Of a stretch of DNA of 64,000 nt, positions 7,944 to 18,220 are shown one piece after another. A model generated the notes under the pieces. The model was not told the origin of the DNA, did no database searches, and saw nothing but the letters and a program-made list of their open reading frames with translations. How positions within the stretch are numbered: position 1 is the stretch's first letter; the number at the start of each line of letters is the position of its first letter. This stretch comes from Cardiocondyla obscurior (taxonomy: Eukaryota > Arthropoda > Insecta > Hymenoptera > Formicidae): contig NW_027228811.1 of the NCBI RefSeq assembly GCF_019399895.1, positions 41,519 through 105,518 on the forward strand, given 5' to 3'. The position numbers and the translations under genes were made by a program.

Positions 7944-10937
7944 ATGTTTTCAAAACAAAAAAAAGTCATTTTACAACTTAAAGAAAAAGATGAAATTACT
8001 CGGGGAGATTGGTTAAGTGATGTCCATATGGATCATTTTAACAATCTGTTGGAAAACCATTCAGATTATAAACCTGTTTCAACGTGGCGGATACAATTAC
8101 CACAAACAATAAATCCTGTCTCTCCGAACAAAAAACATATACAAATATTATATAGTCAACAACATTGGGTATGTAGTTATTACAATACAAAACGTATATT
8201 TATTTATGATTCATTAAATTCAAACAATGTACATGAAGATCATTTAATAATGTTATCAAGGTTGTTTCCAACATATGATTTTCAAAAAAAGAATTCAATT
8301 ATATTTCCTTCTGTTCAGAAACAACCAAATAGTGACGATTGCGGTGTTTTTGCCATAGCTTTCGCCGTGTCGTTATTATTCAATATAAAACCCGAGAAAG
8401 TAAAGTATGATTGGAGTAAAATGCGTTCGCATTTATTAAAAATTTTTGAAACTAATATGATAGAGCATTTTCCACAAGATTTGCAATGTGGCGTAACACA
8501 GAAAGTGTTACCATTAGCTGTAGTAAGAGCAAAAGAGTTAGACGCAACAAAGAAACGTATAAAACGACAATATGATAAGAAGCAATTACAAAAATTAAAT
8601 AATATTAATAAAAATAAACAATGTCAGCAAGAAGACAATGTACATGATAATGACCAAGTGAATTATGCACAAAATTTAAAGAAATGTGCTAAAAAACGCT
8701 GTCAAAATTATGAAGATAAAAAAAATAAAGGTGCTGAAAAGCGGCGTAAATATGAAGAAGATTCGGTTAATAATATTGTTAAACAGAGAAAACCATGTGA
8801 ACATAAGAGAAAAAATAAACGAGCTAAACAGAAAGAAGACTGTGAAAATAGTAACGAATATAAGCTTGCTAAACGGAGAGAAAATTATGCACAAAAAAGA
8901 AATTTATCGCTTAAAAAACAATGTCTATACATAAAAAATAAAGAAAAAGAACATTTACGAAAACGAATATTTTATTTTTTCAATTCAGAGCATGTGCAAA
9001 AAAACAAAGCGTTCTACAGGTTGCACTCAGAGCGTAAGTGGCTTTATAATAAGCAATACTACCAGAAAAAAATATTAGAGTACACAGTTGCAGTGGAAAA
9101 GTGTAATCCTGTCAAAAATATTTTAAAAAAATATGCAAAATTTAGATCCACAAATTATTTAAGAACTCATAATTCTTTTGAGACATATGTGATACATATT
9201 TTATACAAACAAGGTATTACTAATAGTAATAAATCTTATATTGAAAAAAGATTGAAAGCAGAACAAATTGTTCGGTGGTGTTTCAATATTAGAGATACTT
9301 TTGTTCGTGATATGTATAAAATATTAGCTAAACTCAAAAATAGATCTGAAACTTGTTTGTCTGTTGCTGCAGAATGTATTACAGTTGATGACAAAATAAG
9401 TGCATTTTGTGGTATATCTAGACATACAGCTTCGTCTGAAAATTATTTCGTTGATTCGACGTATTGTGATATTAATTCATCCAAAGTTAATGTAACGGAA
9501 CCTTTAATGTTAAACACGAGAGGACAAATTGTTAATACGTTACCTTTGGTAGAAGCTCGAGCAAAAAAATCGTGGTTATGCGGTACTTTATGTAAAGTTA
9601 ATGATCCGCTTCTAATCGAACGATATCAAAAATTGTTAGAAGCTATAAATGAATGTACTTTGAGGAAAATTCCGGAACTAATGCAAAGAATTTACGATTG
9701 CACTGTAACAATTTTTTACAAAAATTTAGAAAATGCTAAAAAGGGTCACGCACATAGCTGTTACATTAATTTAAATCTTTGTAAAGCTATGTTTATTCCA
9801 GTTCAATTATTATCACCGCATTTCCCAAAAGTGAGATATATTAGACGTATGCTTTACCAACTATATAGCTCTTATCAAAAAATGTTACAGTTGGACGAAG
9901 CATTAACTTGTGGTGAAGTTGATAAACTACAGGAAATTATACGTTCAGCACAAGAATTAGCGGATATATACAAGCATCAGCAAAGTGATACAATTATGAG
10001 TGATGATGATATTATTTCAAAATATCAAAATGCGTTTAAAGCTTTGAAGAAACGTTCTTTTGATACACCACGATATATTTGTATATCGTGTGAAAGACTT
10101 TGTTACAAGAAAAATATTTCAAAAGTTAATAATAATAAAGTTCAAACACGTAGAAGTAATCCAATTTGGAACGATTTAATGGCATATGTAAATCAACAAA
10201 AAATTAATCCTGAATACATATGTCATTATTGTGATAAGAAATTTCGTAGCGGACTGTTACCTGCTTATTGTATTCTAAATAATTTATTCGCAAATGATGT
10301 ACCGGAGTGTATATCTTCTCTTAATGAATTTGAGAAAATACTTATACAGAGAGCTAAAGCTTTTCAGACTGTAGTTAAAATGGGAACAGTTTTTCATAAG
10401 GTAATTCCAGAAAGACAAAAAATACAAAAAGTTAAAGGTTCAACTTTTCACTTACCAATTCCTTTAGAAGAAACTTTTAATAAATTATGTTCAAAAATTG
10501 ATCCAATAAATTTAAATCACGAATTATGTATCTTAGTTAGAAATATTCCAACTAAATCAAAAATTATTTGGGAAGATTTAGTGGATTTAAAAAAAATATA
10601 TCAAGCTTTAAAATGGTTGAAAGTTCATAACTTTTTATATTCTGGCATTGTACTGCCCATAACACATGTTCAATTAAATTTAGGAAGTCTTAATAACGTA
10701 GAATTTCAGGCACAAGAAACAAAAAATGATGCAGAAGCTCCATTTAATGAAGAAAATGTTTTAAATAATTCCAATTTGCAAACGCAAAAGATGACAGATG
10801 ATGAAGTTCAATTACATCAGCGCAAGGCTATGTTGACTCAAAAAGATGACAATGAGAGTTACTACGAGCAATATACTATATATCCATTATATGAAAAAAA
10901 AAAAATAAAACTGCAACTGCTTTGTATCAAATGTTAA
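7944..10937 (+). CDS. Helitron N-terminal protein with Ulp1-type cysteine protease domain
   Basis: 997 residues. Residues about 40-190 are a C48/Ulp1-like protease: His74 (QQHWVCSYY), Asp89 (IYDSLNS), oxyanion Gln127 and Cys133 (QPNSDDCGVFA) give a complete catalytic set. Residues about 195-360 are Lys/Arg-rich with repeated RR-x-x-Y blocks. Residues about 710-880 carry two Cys pairs (CISCERLC, CHYCDKKF) and the LNEFEKILIQRAKAFQTVVK block typical of the Helitron N-region (I recall it as DUF6570). The frame ends just after an A12 run near 10893-10904, and the next ORF continues the homology in the -1 frame with upstream residues (TALYQMLKI) still recognisable. It is therefore the N-terminal half of one long Helitron protein rather than a free-standing enzyme, unless frameshifting is programmed. 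Confidence 0.85.
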   Translation: MFSKQKKVILQLKEKDEITRGDWLSDVHMDHFNNLLENHSDYKPVSTWRIQLPQTINPVSPNKKHIQILYSQQHWVCSYYNTKRIFIYDSLNSNNVHEDHLIMLSRLFPTYDFQKKNSIIFPSVQKQPNSDDCGVFAIAFAVSLLFNIKPEKVKYDWSKMRSHLLKIFETNMIEHFPQDLQCGVTQKVLPLAVVRAKELDATKKRIKRQYDKKQLQKLNNINKNKQCQQEDNVHDNDQVNYAQNLKKCAKKRCQNYEDKKNKGAEKRRKYEEDSVNNIVKQRKPCEHKRKNKRAKQKEDCENSNEYKLAKRRENYAQKRNLSLKKQCLYIKNKEKEHLRKRIFYFFNSEHVQKNKAFYRLHSERKWLYNKQYYQKKILEYTVAVEKCNPVKNILKKYAKFRSTNYLRTHNSFETYVIHILYKQGITNSNKSYIEKRLKAEQIVRWCFNIRDTFVRDMYKILAKLKNRSETCLSVAAECITVDDKISAFCGISRHTASSENYFVDSTYCDINSSKVNVTEPLMLNTRGQIVNTLPLVEARAKKSWLCGTLCKVNDPLLIERYQKLLEAINECTLRKIPELMQRIYDCTVTIFYKNLENAKKGHAHSCYINLNLCKAMFIPVQLLSPHFPKVRYIRRMLYQLYSSYQKMLQLDEALTCGEVDKLQEIIRSAQELADIYKHQQSDTIMSDDDIISKYQNAFKALKKRSFDTPRYICISCERLCYKKNISKVNNNKVQTRRSNPIWNDLMAYVNQQKINPEYICHYCDKKFRSGLLPAYCILNNLFANDVPECISSLNEFEKILIQRAKAFQTVVKMGTVFHKVIPERQKIQKVKGSTFHLPIPLEETFNKLCSKIDPINLNHELCILVRNIPTKSKIIWEDLVDLKKIYQALKWLKVHNFLYSGIVLPITHVQLNLGSLNNVEFQAQETKNDAEAPFNEENVLNNSNLQTQKMTDDEVQLHQRKAMLTQKDDNESYYEQYTIYPLYEKKKIKLQLLCIKC
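10890..10937 (+). other. Poly-A run and 16-bp ORF overlap (frameshift site)
   Basis: A run of about twelve A residues precedes the end of the protease ORF. The helicase ORF lies in the -1 frame and overlaps by 16 bp. Helitron homology crosses the junction. Either a one-base indel in the homopolymer or -1 slippage on it would join the two products. Confidence 0.7.
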
Positions 10938-13900
10938 AAATTCAAGATGTACCTTTGGATAATCGTGAAAAGAATTTGGATTTGATGTGTTTTCCAGATT
11001 TATATCCATTCGGTAAAAATGGACAATATGATGAAAAAAGACCAAACAAACTTGAAGAACATGAATTTATTAAATGTCGTTTGATGTCTAAGCATCCACA
11101 ATTTAGACTGAATCAACAATACTTATTTTATTTGTTAAATAGAGCAAATATTCGTCAGTTAAGTCGTGGAATTTATCATAAAATGAATATAATTGATCCA
11201 CGAAGCCGTTATACGGCTGCGGAATATTTAGAAGCTATGTCGAAAGAACTGTTGGAGTCCAATTTAAATACTATATTTTCCGTACTTCGAAATACAGAGC
11301 AATATTGGCGTCGACCAAGAAGCGATTTAGATTGTATGGCTCGACACTACGGACCTGCAACATGGTTCTTAACGTTAAGTCCTAGTGAATGGTTATGGGA
11401 CGATTTAGGTGAATATATTCGTGAAGTTAATGGATGGCAAGATTCTTCGTTGAGTACTAGTGTACTTGTTGCTAAAGATCCTGTATCAACGTCGAGATTT
11501 CTTGATAATAAATTTCGAGCGATGATAGATTTTATTTGTTCGAAAGATTTTCCGATCGGAGAAGTAACGCACTATTTTTGGCGACGAGAATATCAAAGTA
11601 GAGGCATACAACATTTTCATTTATTAATTTGGATAAAAAATCCACCAATTTTTGGAGAATCTTCTGTAGAAGAAGTTTTAAAATTTATTTCGCAATACAT
11701 TAGCTGCAAAAAGCCAGATAAAAATATTGCACCATTATTGTACGGTCGTGTTGATAAACATCAACGACACAGACATAATGATTATTGTTTACGATCGAAA
11801 AAAGTAGGACGAAAAGTTATTCGTAGGTGTCGTTTTGGATTTCCACGACCTGTTACTGAAACATTGTATATGAGAGATGTAGCAACTGCAATAGCAGGTA
11901 GAAAGCAATTGAAACATAAAAGTAGATTGTATGATCTTCCTAGAACAGAAGATGAAGTTGATATTAATGATTATAATCCCGTGCTTCTTACTGCATGGGA
12001 AGGAAATATGGATATACAATTTATTGGTGAAAAGTCGACCTTGCTTACATGGTATGTTACTAAGTATGTAAATAAAGCGGGTAAAAGTGAGTTATCTAAC
12101 TTCGATCTTGAGAGTTTTAAAAATAATAAAAATAAATCATTGGCCAGTGTTCTGTGGAATTATGGTTTACGATCTATAACTAATAGGGAATGTGGAGCTC
12201 TTGAAGCTGCAGATACATTAATAAGTATTCCTTTATATGGAACTGATCGTAATACTACTATTAAATGGTTGAACGTTAATCGTATACGACAGAAAAAATT
12301 AAAAAGTCGTAAAGAGATTGAAGCTCTAGATGAAGAATCCACAGATTTATTTTGTCCGGCTTTAGTAGATGATTATTATCCAAATAGAGTGGAAAAATTG
12401 GAATCAGTGTCTCTTTACGAGTTTGCAAAGTGGTATGATGTCACGACAACGGAGCCAAAGAATAAATTAATTGAATATTATAAAATAGATAATAAACATT
12501 TTCTTAAACGACGACGATGTGCATGTCTTATTAATCACTATAAATACAATGTTGAAACACAGCCCGAAGATTACTTCTTTTCTTTACTGCTTATGTTTAA
12601 ACCATGGCGAAATTTAAACGATCTTAAAGATAATTGTGACACTTATGCAGAAGCATTTGAAAAAGCAAAATTACATCTTACAGGGGCATTGCAATATCAT
12701 GAAAAAGTACAAGAATTGCAAAAAGCATTTGAAAATGCAAAACAGTTGGTTCAGCAAGTTGATGAAGAATTACAACAAAAGAATGTGTCTCAGGATGATC
12801 CTGATAATCCGATTGGTATTCAAAATATAGAAGCTGGTGAAGCGATGCAAGATTTTAGAGATCTTGGTGAGAAAATAGATAATATCGATGTTTCAGAAAT
12901 GATAGCAAAATTAAATGCGGATCAACTAAGAGTATTTGATAGAGTCATTGATACGGTAAGGTCGAAAGATTCGATATTACGTTTATATGTTAGTGGAGAA
13001 GGTGGAACTGGAAAAAGTTTCTTAATTAAAACGATTAAATGTTGGATTAAACATAATCTCAACAAAGATACCGCTTTAGCAGCACCTACTGGTATAGCAG
13101 CGTTTAACATTGATGGTTTGACTGTTCACAGATTACTTCAATTACCTGTTGAACATGGTCAGACTTCAAAGTATAAACCATTGTCTAATCATGTATTAAA
13201 AGTTTTACGAAGTGAACTTAAAGAAGTTGTTCTCTTTGTAATTGATGAAGTGTCAATGATATCAAATTTGGTTTTAATGTATATACATTTTCGATTGACA
13301 GAAATATTTGATACAAATGACGTTGAAGATGGTTGGTTCGGTAAAAAACACATTCTTTTATTTGGCGATTTACTTCAATTGCCTCCTGTACGTGAAGATT
13401 GTATTTTTGCGCAATTATCAAATGATAAAATTAACAAATGCATTGGTTCTATAACTGCTATTAATTTGTGGTCTACGTTATTTCATTACGATGAATTGAC
13501 GATTAATATGCGTCAGCGAGAAGACGATACATATAGGCAATTGTTGTCAAGAATTCGTATTGGTACATTGACAACGACTGATCGTGTCGTACTTGAAAAT
13601 AGAAAAATAATTTTTAAAGGTGATTCTTTGGAATCCAGATTAAAGGAATTATGCGATTTTATTAATAAGTGTTCATCGGACGCTGTTTGTCTACTACCTG
13701 CACGTCATATGTGTGACGCTCTCAATACAGCTATGTTAAGTCGCATTGATTCAAAAGAGATATTACTAATTGCTGAAGATACAATTGACTGTACTTCATA
13801 TTTAAAAAAAAAAGTATTAAAAGTATTATCGAATAATGACGATGATAATTCTAAAACTGCTGGACTTTCAAAAGAAATTGTAATTAAAATTGGAGCAAAA

Positions 13901-15286
13901 GTTATGATAAGGCGTAATATCGATGCTACATTGGGTCTGGTGAACGGTACAATAGCTACAGTAGTTTCAGTTGTACGAGATATATCTACTGATTGTGTGG
14001 AAAAAATTAAATTGCTTTTACCTTCAGGATTAGAATATTTGATAGAAAGAGTAAACGTTAAATTTGAAGTGGTGGATAAAGCATTTGTTGTAAGAAAACA
14101 ATTTCCACTGTGTCTGAGTTATGGAATAACTATTCATAAAAGTCAAGGATTGAGTTTACAGACTGCTGTTATTGATATAGGCAATTCTATATTTAATTGT
14201 GGTCAATCTTACGTTGCATTGTCTCGAGTAACAACTGTGGAAGGATTGCATTTGATTAACTTTGATCCTTCCAAAGTGACAGCTGACGAAAAAGCTATTG
14301 ACGAGTACAATCGACTAAAATATAAGTACAAACCAGAGGCAGAAATAATTACTATGCAAAAGGAACGTCGTATCAAAGTGAAAGATATTCTATGGATACA
14401 ATCTAAACTAGTCGAAGCCGTTCAAGAGAATGGTCAGCAAAATCAAATGTTACAAATAAATACCACTTGGGTTTTACGTGGTTTTGAAAATACAGAAAAT
14501 GTTGTATGTTACGCTAATACGGTTATACAATGTCTATTTCATTTAAGTCCTATTAGAAAGCAACTGCTTAATTGTGATAAATCAAATATTCTACGTATGT
14601 TAATGCATAGGTATGAATATGGAATGAGTAATTTAAATACATATGATGTTCGACAAGATTTAGGAGAATCGTTTTCGATGAATATAAAACTAGATGGAAT
14701 CAAGTTTTTAACAACTTTGTGTACAAGGTACGAGTGTATAAGAGAGTCAGTAGAGCATGAAATAACTTCTACTATTCGATGTGTTACGTGTCAATATACA
14801 AAAACAATTAGTTCTAATAATTTATTTATTTCGATACCTATTATTAATTTTAACAAACAGAGCTATAATCTACAAGATTTATTTAATGTTACATACTCTC
14901 ATTGGTATCAAACTGATAACGGATTTTGTGATAATTGTACAGGAAATAGTGTATTGTTTAAAAAAGAATTAACGTTGACAAAAGATATAATTATTATTCA
15001 TTTTGCAATATTTTCGTTAAAAAACGAAAAAATCGTAAAAGCAAAACGTAGATGTAATATATCTCAGATTCCAACGGCTACAGTATTAATAGCTGAAAAA
15101 TCATATAAAGTTATGAATGCTATATTTCATTTTGGTTCAAGTATTGAAGAAGGAAATTATAGAAGTATTTGTAGACAATCTAATAGTTGGATTGAAATAG
15201 ATAATGAGCGAATTAAAAAAAGACAATGGCCCAGAGGTGCTAAAGATCTTTATATACTTTTTTTACAAAAGATTGATAAAAAATAA
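10922..15286 (+). CDS. Helitron Rep/helicase protein with C-terminal USP-like domain
   Basis: 1454 residues. The N-terminal Rep region has REKNLDLMCFPDLYPFG, the HUH motif at His231/His233 (IQHFHLLIW) and two Tyr at 378 and 382 (WYVTKYVNKA), the nicking and strand-transfer residues of Helitrons. The helicase has Walker A with Lys698 (SGEGGTGKS), Walker B Asp775-Glu776 (VIDEVSMIS), FGDLLQLPP, NMRQRED, SYGITIHKSQG and YVALSRV. After about residue 1180 comes a domain not usual for Helitrons: a ubiquitin-specific-protease Cys box with Cys1196 (ENVVCYANTVIQCLF), two Cys pairs as in the USP finger (CVTCQY, CDNC) and a His-box-like HFGSSIEEGNYRS plus WIEIDNERI. The catalytic His expected in GHY is Asn1412. 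The Rep and helicase motifs are complete; the USP part may be inactive or regulatory. Confidence 0.9.
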   Translation: MYQMLKIQDVPLDNREKNLDLMCFPDLYPFGKNGQYDEKRPNKLEEHEFIKCRLMSKHPQFRLNQQYLFYLLNRANIRQLSRGIYHKMNIIDPRSRYTAAEYLEAMSKELLESNLNTIFSVLRNTEQYWRRPRSDLDCMARHYGPATWFLTLSPSEWLWDDLGEYIREVNGWQDSSLSTSVLVAKDPVSTSRFLDNKFRAMIDFICSKDFPIGEVTHYFWRREYQSRGIQHFHLLIWIKNPPIFGESSVEEVLKFISQYISCKKPDKNIAPLLYGRVDKHQRHRHNDYCLRSKKVGRKVIRRCRFGFPRPVTETLYMRDVATAIAGRKQLKHKSRLYDLPRTEDEVDINDYNPVLLTAWEGNMDIQFIGEKSTLLTWYVTKYVNKAGKSELSNFDLESFKNNKNKSLASVLWNYGLRSITNRECGALEAADTLISIPLYGTDRNTTIKWLNVNRIRQKKLKSRKEIEALDEESTDLFCPALVDDYYPNRVEKLESVSLYEFAKWYDVTTTEPKNKLIEYYKIDNKHFLKRRRCACLINHYKYNVETQPEDYFFSLLLMFKPWRNLNDLKDNCDTYAEAFEKAKLHLTGALQYHEKVQELQKAFENAKQLVQQVDEELQQKNVSQDDPDNPIGIQNIEAGEAMQDFRDLGEKIDNIDVSEMIAKLNADQLRVFDRVIDTVRSKDSILRLYVSGEGGTGKSFLIKTIKCWIKHNLNKDTALAAPTGIAAFNIDGLTVHRLLQLPVEHGQTSKYKPLSNHVLKVLRSELKEVVLFVIDEVSMISNLVLMYIHFRLTEIFDTNDVEDGWFGKKHILLFGDLLQLPPVREDCIFAQLSNDKINKCIGSITAINLWSTLFHYDELTINMRQREDDTYRQLLSRIRIGTLTTTDRVVLENRKIIFKGDSLESRLKELCDFINKCSSDAVCLLPARHMCDALNTAMLSRIDSKEILLIAEDTIDCTSYLKKKVLKVLSNNDDDNSKTAGLSKEIVIKIGAKVMIRRNIDATLGLVNGTIATVVSVVRDISTDCVEKIKLLLPSGLEYLIERVNVKFEVVDKAFVVRKQFPLCLSYGITIHKSQGLSLQTAVIDIGNSIFNCGQSYVALSRVTTVEGLHLINFDPSKVTADEKAIDEYNRLKYKYKPEAEIITMQKERRIKVKDILWIQSKLVEAVQENGQQNQMLQINTTWVLRGFENTENVVCYANTVIQCLFHLSPIRKQLLNCDKSNILRMLMHRYEYGMSNLNTYDVRQDLGESFSMNIKLDGIKFLTTLCTRYECIRESVEHEITSTIRCVTCQYTKTISSNNLFISIPIINFNKQSYNLQDLFNVTYSHWYQTDNGFCDNCTGNSVLFKKELTLTKDIIIIHFAIFSLKNEKIVKAKRRCNISQIPTATVLIAEKSYKVMNAIFHFGSSIEEGNYRSICRQSNSWIEIDNERIKKRQWPRGAKDLYILFLQKIDKK
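14460..15283 (+). other. USP (C19)-like domain fused to the Helitron helicase
   Basis: This is the C-terminal fifth of the helicase ORF. Cys box, paired-Cys finger and C-terminal box occur in the order of USP deubiquitinases, but the domain is short (about 270 residues) and Asn1412 replaces the catalytic His. Together with the N-terminal Ulp1 domain it gives a protein with two ubiquitin/SUMO-type protease folds around a Rep-helicase. Family assignment is by motif reading only. Confidence 0.65.
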
Positions 15287-15509
15287 ATTTATTTAACAAA
15301 TTGCAAGCATGGACCAATAAGTTATTAAATTAAAAAAAAATAAAATAAAATCTGATTGATAGTTAGTTTAGACATTTATGAAAATTTTGCTAAAAAAAAG
15401 AATCTCAATAGCTCTGAATAAGAAACCTTGCGTAATGATTAATAACAATGATGGAATGAGAAAATATTAATATCTTTGAATAGGAAATTTTGCGAAATAA
15501 TTAAAATAT

Positions 15510-15842
15510 TGGTTACTGTACGCAGATAGAAGGCTGCTGTGCGCCGACAAAAGGTTGCTGAGCGCCTGAGACCATTATTTTTATGAAAACGTTACAGGTC
15601 TCAAATGTAACATTGCAACGGAGAGACGAAAAGTATTAATTTAGTGCGTCTCACAAAAATGGGCGTTGGTTTTAAATATTGGTTGCTGTGCGCAGACAGA
15701 AGGCTGCTGTGCGCCGACAAAAGGCTGCTGTGCGCCTGAGACCAATATTTTTATAAAAACGTTAGAGGTGTTAAATGTAACATTGCAACGGAGAGACGAA
15801 AAGTATTAATTTGGTGCGTCTCACGAGAATGGGCGTTGGATG
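15510..15842 (+). repeat. Tandem ~170-bp duplicated 3' subterminal block with inverted repeats
   Basis: Two copies (about 15512-15668 and 15685-15842) share GGCTGCTGTGCGCCGACAAA, a TGAGACC stretch, and a GAGACG...CGTCTC inverted repeat with an 18-nt loop. In copy 1 TGAGACC and GGTCTCA also form a second inverted repeat; in copy 2 the second arm is mutated. Location just after the helicase ORF fits a Helitron 3' terminal region, where a hairpin signals termination. Confidence 0.7.
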
Positions 15843-16367
15843 GGGCCCATTCTATTATATATGTCAAAAATTTTCTGGAAAAAAATCAATCAATAATATA
15901 CAAGCTTTAAACGGAACCTATTTAGAAAGCGATTGGTTGGATTGTTGTTAAAATCCGAAAATCTCAAGATAGCTAAGAATAAATGACATGTAGTGTAATA
16001 ACATGGTTAGTTTTGCTGCATGTTATATGTAAAACGCAAAATACTAACGTGTCTCTATTGATATAACCCCTCAACATTACTCTTCCCAAAATAAAACAGA
16101 ATGTGTATTTTAACCAAAAATAATACTCCCAAAAATAATTTCTCCAAAAAAAATTTTCCCCCAAAAAAATCCACAAAAACTACAAAATGACTAAAAAAAA
16201 ATTTTAACAAAATAGAACGTAAAATGTGTACATTAATATTGTTGATTATAAACTACAAAATGAATGAAATCTCCCCAAAATTACCTTTTTTAAAAAAAAG
16301 GTATAAAAAAGCGCCAAGTATAAGCGCGCGAAAAGCATTCTCGACAAACTTTTTAAGTAAAATCAAG
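15843..16367. other. CCAAAAA-rich noncoding stretch
   Basis: Low-complexity DNA with repeated TCTCCAAAA/CCCAAAAA words leads into the fold-back repeat. A copy of AAATGTGTACATTAATAT at about 16220 is repeated inside the left arm at about 16553. No gene is seen. Confidence 0.5.
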
Positions 16368-18220
16368 ACTCTTCCAAAAAAAGACTTCTCCAAAATCAAG
16401 ATTCCCTCAAACAAAGATTTCCCAAAAAGAACCCCCTAAAAAAAACTCCGAAAACCAAAACTCCTCTCAAAAAAAGACTTCTCCAAAAAAATAATTCTCA
16501 AAAAAACTCCTACAAAAGACTACAAAAAAGACTCCTCCAAAATAGAACATAAAATGTGTACATTAATATCAAATACTCTCTATAAAAATAATGAGATCAA
16601 ATAATTGCGCCAAGAACCTAAAGAAACTAGAAAATTATATTTAAGCAAAATCAAGACTTCCCCAAAAAAAGACTTTCATCAATCAATATCAAATATTCTT
16701 TATAAAAATAATGAGATCAAATAATAGCGCCAAGAACCTGAAGGAGCTAGAAAATTTTAGAAATTACAAACCCATGTGAAACCGTAAAACGTAGACCTAG
16801 GTTCGCCCCGATGATAAAACGTAATTAACATTATAAACCCATGTGGAACCGTAAAAACGTAGATCTAGGTTCGCCTCGATATGATATAACATGGTAATGT
16901 AAAGAAAGAAAATTATATTTAAGCAAAATCAAGACTCCCCCAAAAAAAGACTTTCATCAATCAATATCAAATATTCTTTATAAAAATAATGAGATCAAAT
17001 AATAGCGCCAAGAACCTGAAGGAGCTAGAAAATTTTAGAAATAACAAACCCATGTGAAACCGTAAAACGTAGACCTAGGTTCGCCCCGATGATAAAACGT
17101 AATTAACATTATAAACCCATGTGGAACCGTAAAACGTAAACCTAGGTTCGCCCCGATATGATATAACATGGTAAAATGTAAAGAAAAAAAAACTTGGCGC
17201 TGCGAAACCAAATCTTTAAAATCGAAAAAAACAAAAAAAAAAAAAATTTGGCTCTATGGAACCAAATCTTTAAAATAAAAAAAAAATATTGAATAGAAAA
17301 TGTAAAAAAAAATAATAAAAGTAAAGAATTTTAATAAAAAATATTAAAATTCAGCAATGCAACAAATTTTTTACCTCCTTAAAAAAAAGATGGAAAGAGG
17401 GTGAGGGAGAAAAAACAAGAAGGGTGATGACATAAAAAATATGTTTAATATAAAATAAAAATATATTGAAAATGCGCAATGCAGCAAATTTTTTGCCGTC
17501 CCACTTTTACAGACTGCGGACTGTCGGATGTATTATCTTAATATACATCCGGTGTGGTTACAAAAATCTGATGCATAGCACATCGTAAAAAGCAAAAATT
17601 ATAATTTGAAATTTTAAAGAATGTTTTTTTCGATTTTAAAGATTTGGTTTCGCAGCGCCAAGTTTTTTTTTTCTTTACATTTTACCATGTTATATCATAT
17701 CGGGGCGAACCTAGGTTTACGTTTTACGGTTCCACATGGGTTTATAATGTTAATTACGTTTTATCATCGGGGCGAACCTAGGTCTACGTTTTACGGTTTC
17801 ACATGGGTTTGTAATTTCTAAAATTTTCTAGCTCCTTCAGGTTCTTGGCGCTATTATTTGATCTCATTATTTTTATAAAGAATATTTGATATTGATTGAT
17901 GAAAGTCTTTTTTTGGGGGAGTCTTGATTTTGCTTAAATATAATTTTCTAGTTTCTTTAGGTTCTTGGCGCAATTATTTGATCTCATTATTTTTATAGAG
18001 AGTATTTGATATTAATGTACACATTTTATGTTCTATTTTGGAGGAGTCTTTTTTTGTAGTCTTTTTGTAGGAGTTTTTTTGAGAATTATTTTTTTGGAGA
18101 AGTCTTTTTTTGAGAGGAGTTTTGGTTTTCGGAGTTTTTTTTTGGGGGGGGGGGTTCTTTTTTTGGGAAATCTTTGTTTGAGGGAATCTTGATTTTGGAG
18201 AAGTCTTTTTTTGGAAGAGT
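16368..18220. repeat. Long fold-back inverted repeat (arms 865 and 598 bp, loop 390 bp)
   Basis: The left arm 16368-17232 (starts ACTCTTCCAAAAAAAGACTT) and right arm 17623-18220 (ends with its reverse complement) are nearly identical in inverted orientation. The left arm carries an extra internal duplication of about 267 bp (second copy about 16920-17170) that the right arm lacks. The loop 17233-17622 is AT-rich with a short GC-richer patch. No protein is encoded. It is either a fold-back transposon or an inverted duplication, and it abuts a truncated Harbinger transposase. Confidence 0.85.

Larger units (their letters stand above)
7343..15842 (+). mobile_element. Helitron-like element with Ulp1, Rep/helicase and USP-like domains (ends not resolved)
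   Basis: The span covers two 5' tandem arrays, two long overlapping ORFs and a 3' duplicated subterminal block. The core GGCTGCTGTGCGC occurs in the 5' array and again in the 3' block at 15530-15740, which ties both sides to the same element. HUH and two-Tyr Rep motifs plus a PIF1-like helicase define a Helitron. I could not fix the 5' TC or 3' CTRR ends by eye; the ATTGGCTGAA array (4740-7095) and the RG-rich gene may also belong to it. Confidence 0.8.
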
